9,034 bases of DNA from an uncultured Eubacteriales bacterium. Lineage in GTDB: Bacteria > Bacillota > Clostridia > Lachnospirales > Lachnospiraceae. Shown here in pieces: positions 7,115 through 9,034 of this stretch; the first letter of the stretch is position 1, and every line of letters begins with the position of its first letter. Below the pieces are notes generated by a model. The model made no database searches. It was given only the letters and a program-made list of their open reading frames with translations, and was not told the DNA's origin. Location of the stretch: the NCBI GenBank assembly GCA_949297565.1, contig CASFUI010000032.1, positions 1 through 9,034 of the forward strand. The letters run 5' to 3'. The translations under genes were made by a program, and so were the position numbers.

Positions 7115-7143
7115 ATTTTACTAAAATTAAAGTTACATATCAA
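7115..7143 (-). promoter_or_regulatory. Sigma-A-type promoter of the nadE operon
   Basis: On the minus strand a -35 box TTGATA (7138-7143) and a -10 box TAAAAT (7115-7120) are separated by exactly 17 bases. The predicted start is near 7108, giving a leader of about 24 bases that carries the nadE ribosome binding site. The promoter lies just past the upstream terminator, as expected for the start of a new transcription unit. I see no riboswitch-sized leader or clear operator between it and the gene. Confidence 0.65.
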
Positions 7144-7184
7144 TATCTTATACTATTTTTGCCATGTTTAATAAACCCAAACGG

Positions 7185-7239
7185 GCAAAAATCCGCCGCC
7201 CAATGATTTTCTAATCATTAAGGCGGCGGATTTGTTTGC
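7185..7239 (-). terminator. Strong nested terminator after the permease gene
   Basis: The outer stem pairs 7189-7200 with 7222-7233 over 12 perfect base pairs (core CCGCCGCC / GGCGGCGG), and can be extended with a bulge by GCAAA / TTTGC. Its loop contains a second 7-bp stem (AATGATT at 7202-7208 with AATCATT at 7213-7219, 4-base loop). On the minus strand the structure is followed by ATTTTTGCCC, a five-U run, so it terminates the permease transcript, whose stop is at 7255. It also insulates the nadE promoter from upstream read-through. Confidence 0.88.
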
Positions 7240-7254
7240 TCTCCTTTGTCCTTT

Positions 7255-8157
7255 CTACACAATTAAATTTATGATAATACCTGACACAAGAGAAAAAATA
7301 ATCACATACGCAATATAAATCGCAAATCGCTTTACACCCAAAACTATTTTTAAAGCTCCCAAATTAGTTATTTTTGTTGCCGGACCGGTTATCATAAACG
7401 CAGCCGCGCTTCCCATACTCATGCCGTCCATAAGCCACCCCTGCAAAAGCGGTATTGTTCCGCCCCCGCACGCGTAAAGCGGCACACCGACAGTTGCAGC
7501 CATAAGCACGCCGAAAGCCTCATTTCCGCCGAAGATATTCACCATGACGTCAGACGGCACATAGCGCTGAAACAGAGCAGACAGCATAATACCTGCTAAA
7601 AAATACGGTCCTGTCGCCTTGATATTCCGCCAAAGATTTTTGATAAACCTGAGCACAATATTTGGGTCTGTATCCCGGCTTTTGGGCTCGTCAAAGCCCT
7701 TGAAGTTAAAAAAAGATTTTTTTCCGTAAAAAATACGAATGAGTATTCCTGCTGCAAGACCGCACAGAAAACAGCATATAATTCTCACGGCAAGAGCTGT
7801 TCTGCCCAGCGCCGCGCTGTATATAATAAGCTGCGGATTTAACAGAATTGACGACATCATAAACGCAGCCAGCCAGTCGTCTTTAATCCCGCTTTTTGAA
7901 AACGAAGCCGCGATCGGTATTGTTCCGTACATACACAAAGGTGATGCTATACCGAGAACACTCGCGGCGGCAATACCAAAAACCCCCAGTTTTTTCTCAC
8001 CGAGTGAACGAAAGATATTATGTATCCTGTCCTTAAGAAAAACAGACACAGCGGAGCCGATGAGCATACCGATTACCCAGTATAAGAAAATCTGCTCAAG
8101 CTGTACGCTGAAATAATACCAGAGATATATAAACTCCCTCCTAAGAATTTCATACAT
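7255..8157 (-). CDS. ArsP/YraQ-type permease (DUF318 family)
   Basis: This 300-residue membrane protein with about eight hydrophobic segments belongs to the ArsP_1/YraQ permease family. Two related loops mark an internal repeat: GIASPLCMYGTIPIAASFSK (69-88) and GVPLYACGGGTIPLLQGWL (224-242). The second is followed by the family block AAAFMITGPATKITNLG (251-267). A hydrophilic loop (about 144-180) separates the halves. Each loop has one Cys (C75, C230). Many relatives have Cys-Ser-Cys in the first loop, while here it is Cys-Met-Tyr. Some members export organoarsenicals; others are tied to metal or redox chemistry, and no ars regulator is visible here, so the substrate is unknown. ATG 8157 has GGAGAGGAG ending 9 bases upstream. 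The gene follows the aldo/keto reductase after 34 bases, probably on one transcript, and ends at a strong terminator. Confidence 0.87.
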   Translation of the reverse strand: MYEILRREFIYLWYYFSVQLEQIFLYWVIGMLIGSAVSVFLKDRIHNIFRSLGEKKLGVFGIAAASVLGIASPLCMYGTIPIAASFSKSGIKDDWLAAFMMSSILLNPQLIIYSAALGRTALAVRIICCFLCGLAAGILIRIFYGKKSFFNFKGFDEPKSRDTDPNIVLRFIKNLWRNIKATGPYFLAGIMLSALFQRYVPSDVMVNIFGGNEAFGVLMAATVGVPLYACGGGTIPLLQGWLMDGMSMGSAAAFMITGPATKITNLGALKIVLGVKRFAIYIAYVIIFSLVSGIIINLIV

Positions 8158-8166
8158 TTCTTATTT

Positions 8167-8175
8167 CTCCTCTCC
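8167..8175 (-). promoter_or_regulatory. Double ribosome binding site of the permease gene
   Basis: GGAGAGGAG on the minus strand gives two overlapping Shine-Dalgarno cores, the nearer (GAGGAG) 9 bases before the ATG at 8157. It confirms this start and lies within the short gap after the aldo/keto reductase stop. Confidence 0.8.
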
Positions 8176-8191
8176 TGTCTGTGCAGCTCTT

Positions 8192-9034
8192 CTATTTTCC
8201 AAAATAGGCGGCAATTTTTTTCATTCTCTGCATCTGCGCAACCTTAAAAGGACAGCGCATATCACAGTGTCCGCATGAAATACAGTCTGACGCCTTTTTT
8301 TCAAGATTTGCGTAGTGGTTTACAGCCAGTTCATCCCCTGCCAAAGCCAGATCATAGTATTTGTTGATAAGACCGACATCAAGCCCTGCCGGACACGGCT
8401 GGCAGTGGTTACAGTAAACACATACTCCCTCTGCGTCCTGAGGAGTAAAGCTCCCCAAAACCGAATAGTCTCTCTCATCTGCCTGCGCCTCCGTAAATTT
8501 AAGAAGCCGCTGTAAGTCTTTTCTGTTTCTCACCCCCGGCAGAACAGTTATTACTCCCGGCTTATCAAGCGCATACTGAATGCACTGAAATTCCGTCAAA
8601 GCGCGATGAAACGGCGAAGTCTCCGCACTCAGAAGCTGTCCTCCCGCAAAGGCCTTCATAACCGCAATTCCCACTCCATCAGCCTCACATCTGCGATAGA
8701 GAGACATTCTCTCATCCGTGCCTCCAAAGGCATACTCGCCGTGACGATAGTCATATGCAGGATTAATGCTGAACATCAGCATATCAATAATATTTGTATC
8801 CAGAAGCCTTTGCGCAATTTCAGGCGTATGTGTGGACAGTCCGATATGACGCACTACACCGTCCTTTTTAAGCTTTTTTATGTACTCCAGAGTTCCGCAC
8901 TCCGTCACCCTTTCAAGGTCGCGGATTTCATCGATACAGTGTATAAATCCGAAGTCAATATAATCTGTTTTCAGTTCCCTAAGCTGCCAGTCCACGCAGC
9001 GCTTTACCTCTTCAAAATCGAGTGTCCAGCCATA
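8192..9034 (-). CDS. Aldo/keto reductase with two 4Fe-4S motifs (N-terminus outside window)
   Basis: The visible 280 residues are the C-terminal part of an aldo/keto reductase fused to a ferredoxin-like tail. The frame is open to the window edge (YGWTLDFEEVKRC precedes the internal GTG at 8995), so the start lies beyond 9034. The TIM-barrel part shows LKTDYIDFGFIHCID, with the family's catalytic-region His at visible residue 32, then RHIGLSTHTPEI and ITVLPGVRN. The Asp, Tyr and Lys of the catalytic tetrad should lie in the missing part. The tail has two cysteine clusters: CVYCNHCQPCP (visible C205, C208, C211, C214) and CISCGHCDMRCP (C251, C254, C257, C261), enough for two 4Fe-4S clusters. 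This architecture is common in anaerobic Clostridia and is thought to move electrons between iron-sulfur carriers and a carbonyl substrate; the substrate is unknown. It is followed closely by the permease gene. Confidence 0.92.
   Translation of the reverse strand, partial: YGWTLDFEEVKRCVDWQLRELKTDYIDFGFIHCIDEIRDLERVTECGTLEYIKKLKKDGVVRHIGLSTHTPEIAQRLLDTNIIDMLMFSINPAYDYRHGEYAFGGTDERMSLYRRCEADGVGIAVMKAFAGGQLLSAETSPFHRALTEFQCIQYALDKPGVITVLPGVRNRKDLQRLLKFTEAQADERDYSVLGSFTPQDAEGVCVYCNHCQPCPAGLDVGLINKYYDLALAGDELAVNHYANLEKKASDCISCGHCDMRCPFKVAQMQRMKKIAAYFGK

Noticed and set aside
8131..8145. A strong AGGAGGGAG ribosome-binding-like sequence inside the start of the permease gene
   Set aside because: It encodes Arg-Arg-Glu at residues 6-8 and no suitable start codon follows at the right distance. 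The upstream GGAGAGGAG serves the ATG at 8157.
1..9034. Search for CRISPR arrays, tRNAs, insertion sequences or phage and defence genes
   Set aside because: I saw no regularly spaced repeats, cloverleaf sequences, transposase motifs or terminal inverted repeats. Coding density and gene style are uniform across the window.

Overview
The window looks like ordinary core-genome DNA from an anaerobic Firmicute of the class Clostridia, most likely a Lachnospiraceae-type gut bacterium. The reasons are moderate-to-low GC, strong GGAGG-type ribosome binding sites, tight co-directional gene packing, AT-rich intergenic promoters, and the protein repertoire: an aldo/keto reductase carrying two 4Fe-4S motifs, a large glutamine-dependent NAD+ synthase, a signal-anchored PrsA/SurA-like foldase, and a cytidylate-kinase-like protein. 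This taxonomic reading is an inference from gene style, not a database match. I found no tRNA, rRNA, CRISPR array, insertion sequence or phage gene.

Layout. Positions 1-402 hold the 3' end of a plus-strand metallophosphoesterase gene. A perfect 10-bp GC-rich hairpin (406-431) lies between it and everything else, which is on the minus strand. Read in the direction of transcription (right to left), the minus strand begins with an aldo/keto reductase cut off by the window edge (8192-9034). It is followed 34 bases later by an ArsP/YraQ-type permease (7255-8157), and this unit ends at a strong nested terminator hairpin (about 7185-7239). A fresh promoter (TTGATA, 17-bp spacer, TAAAAT; 7115-7143) then starts a six-gene run: glutamine-hydrolysing NAD+ synthase (nadE, 5147-7084), a membrane-anchored PrsA/SurA-like peptidyl-prolyl isomerase (3911-5113), two HAD-superfamily phosphatases of different subfamilies (3262-3921 and 2554-3249), an ArsB/NhaD-type ion transporter (1156-2514), and a cytidylate-kinase-like protein (472-1077). 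The first four genes are separated by 33 bases, an 11-base overlap and 12 bases. The last two follow after 39 and 77 bases. The run ends at the shared hairpin at 406-431.

How the genes work together. The clear biochemical function is the last step of NAD+ biosynthesis, with glutamine as nitrogen donor. The two HAD phosphatases could act on phosphorylated metabolites or nucleotides, but nothing in the sequence fixes their substrates. The foldase works outside the cytoplasmic membrane on exported proteins. The transporter and the cytidylate-kinase-like protein sit together at the distal end and could form a separately expressed pair, since a weak internal promoter candidate (2533-2562) lies before the transporter. 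The permease/reductase unit upstream is separate. Its permease has a Cys in each of two related loops, but no arsR or other arsenic gene is visible, so its substrate is open.

I see no clear new defence or mobile system here. The items worth checking are the mixed composition of the nadE operon, the transporter/kinase pairing, the altered cysteine motif in the permease, and a few small structured intergenic sites.
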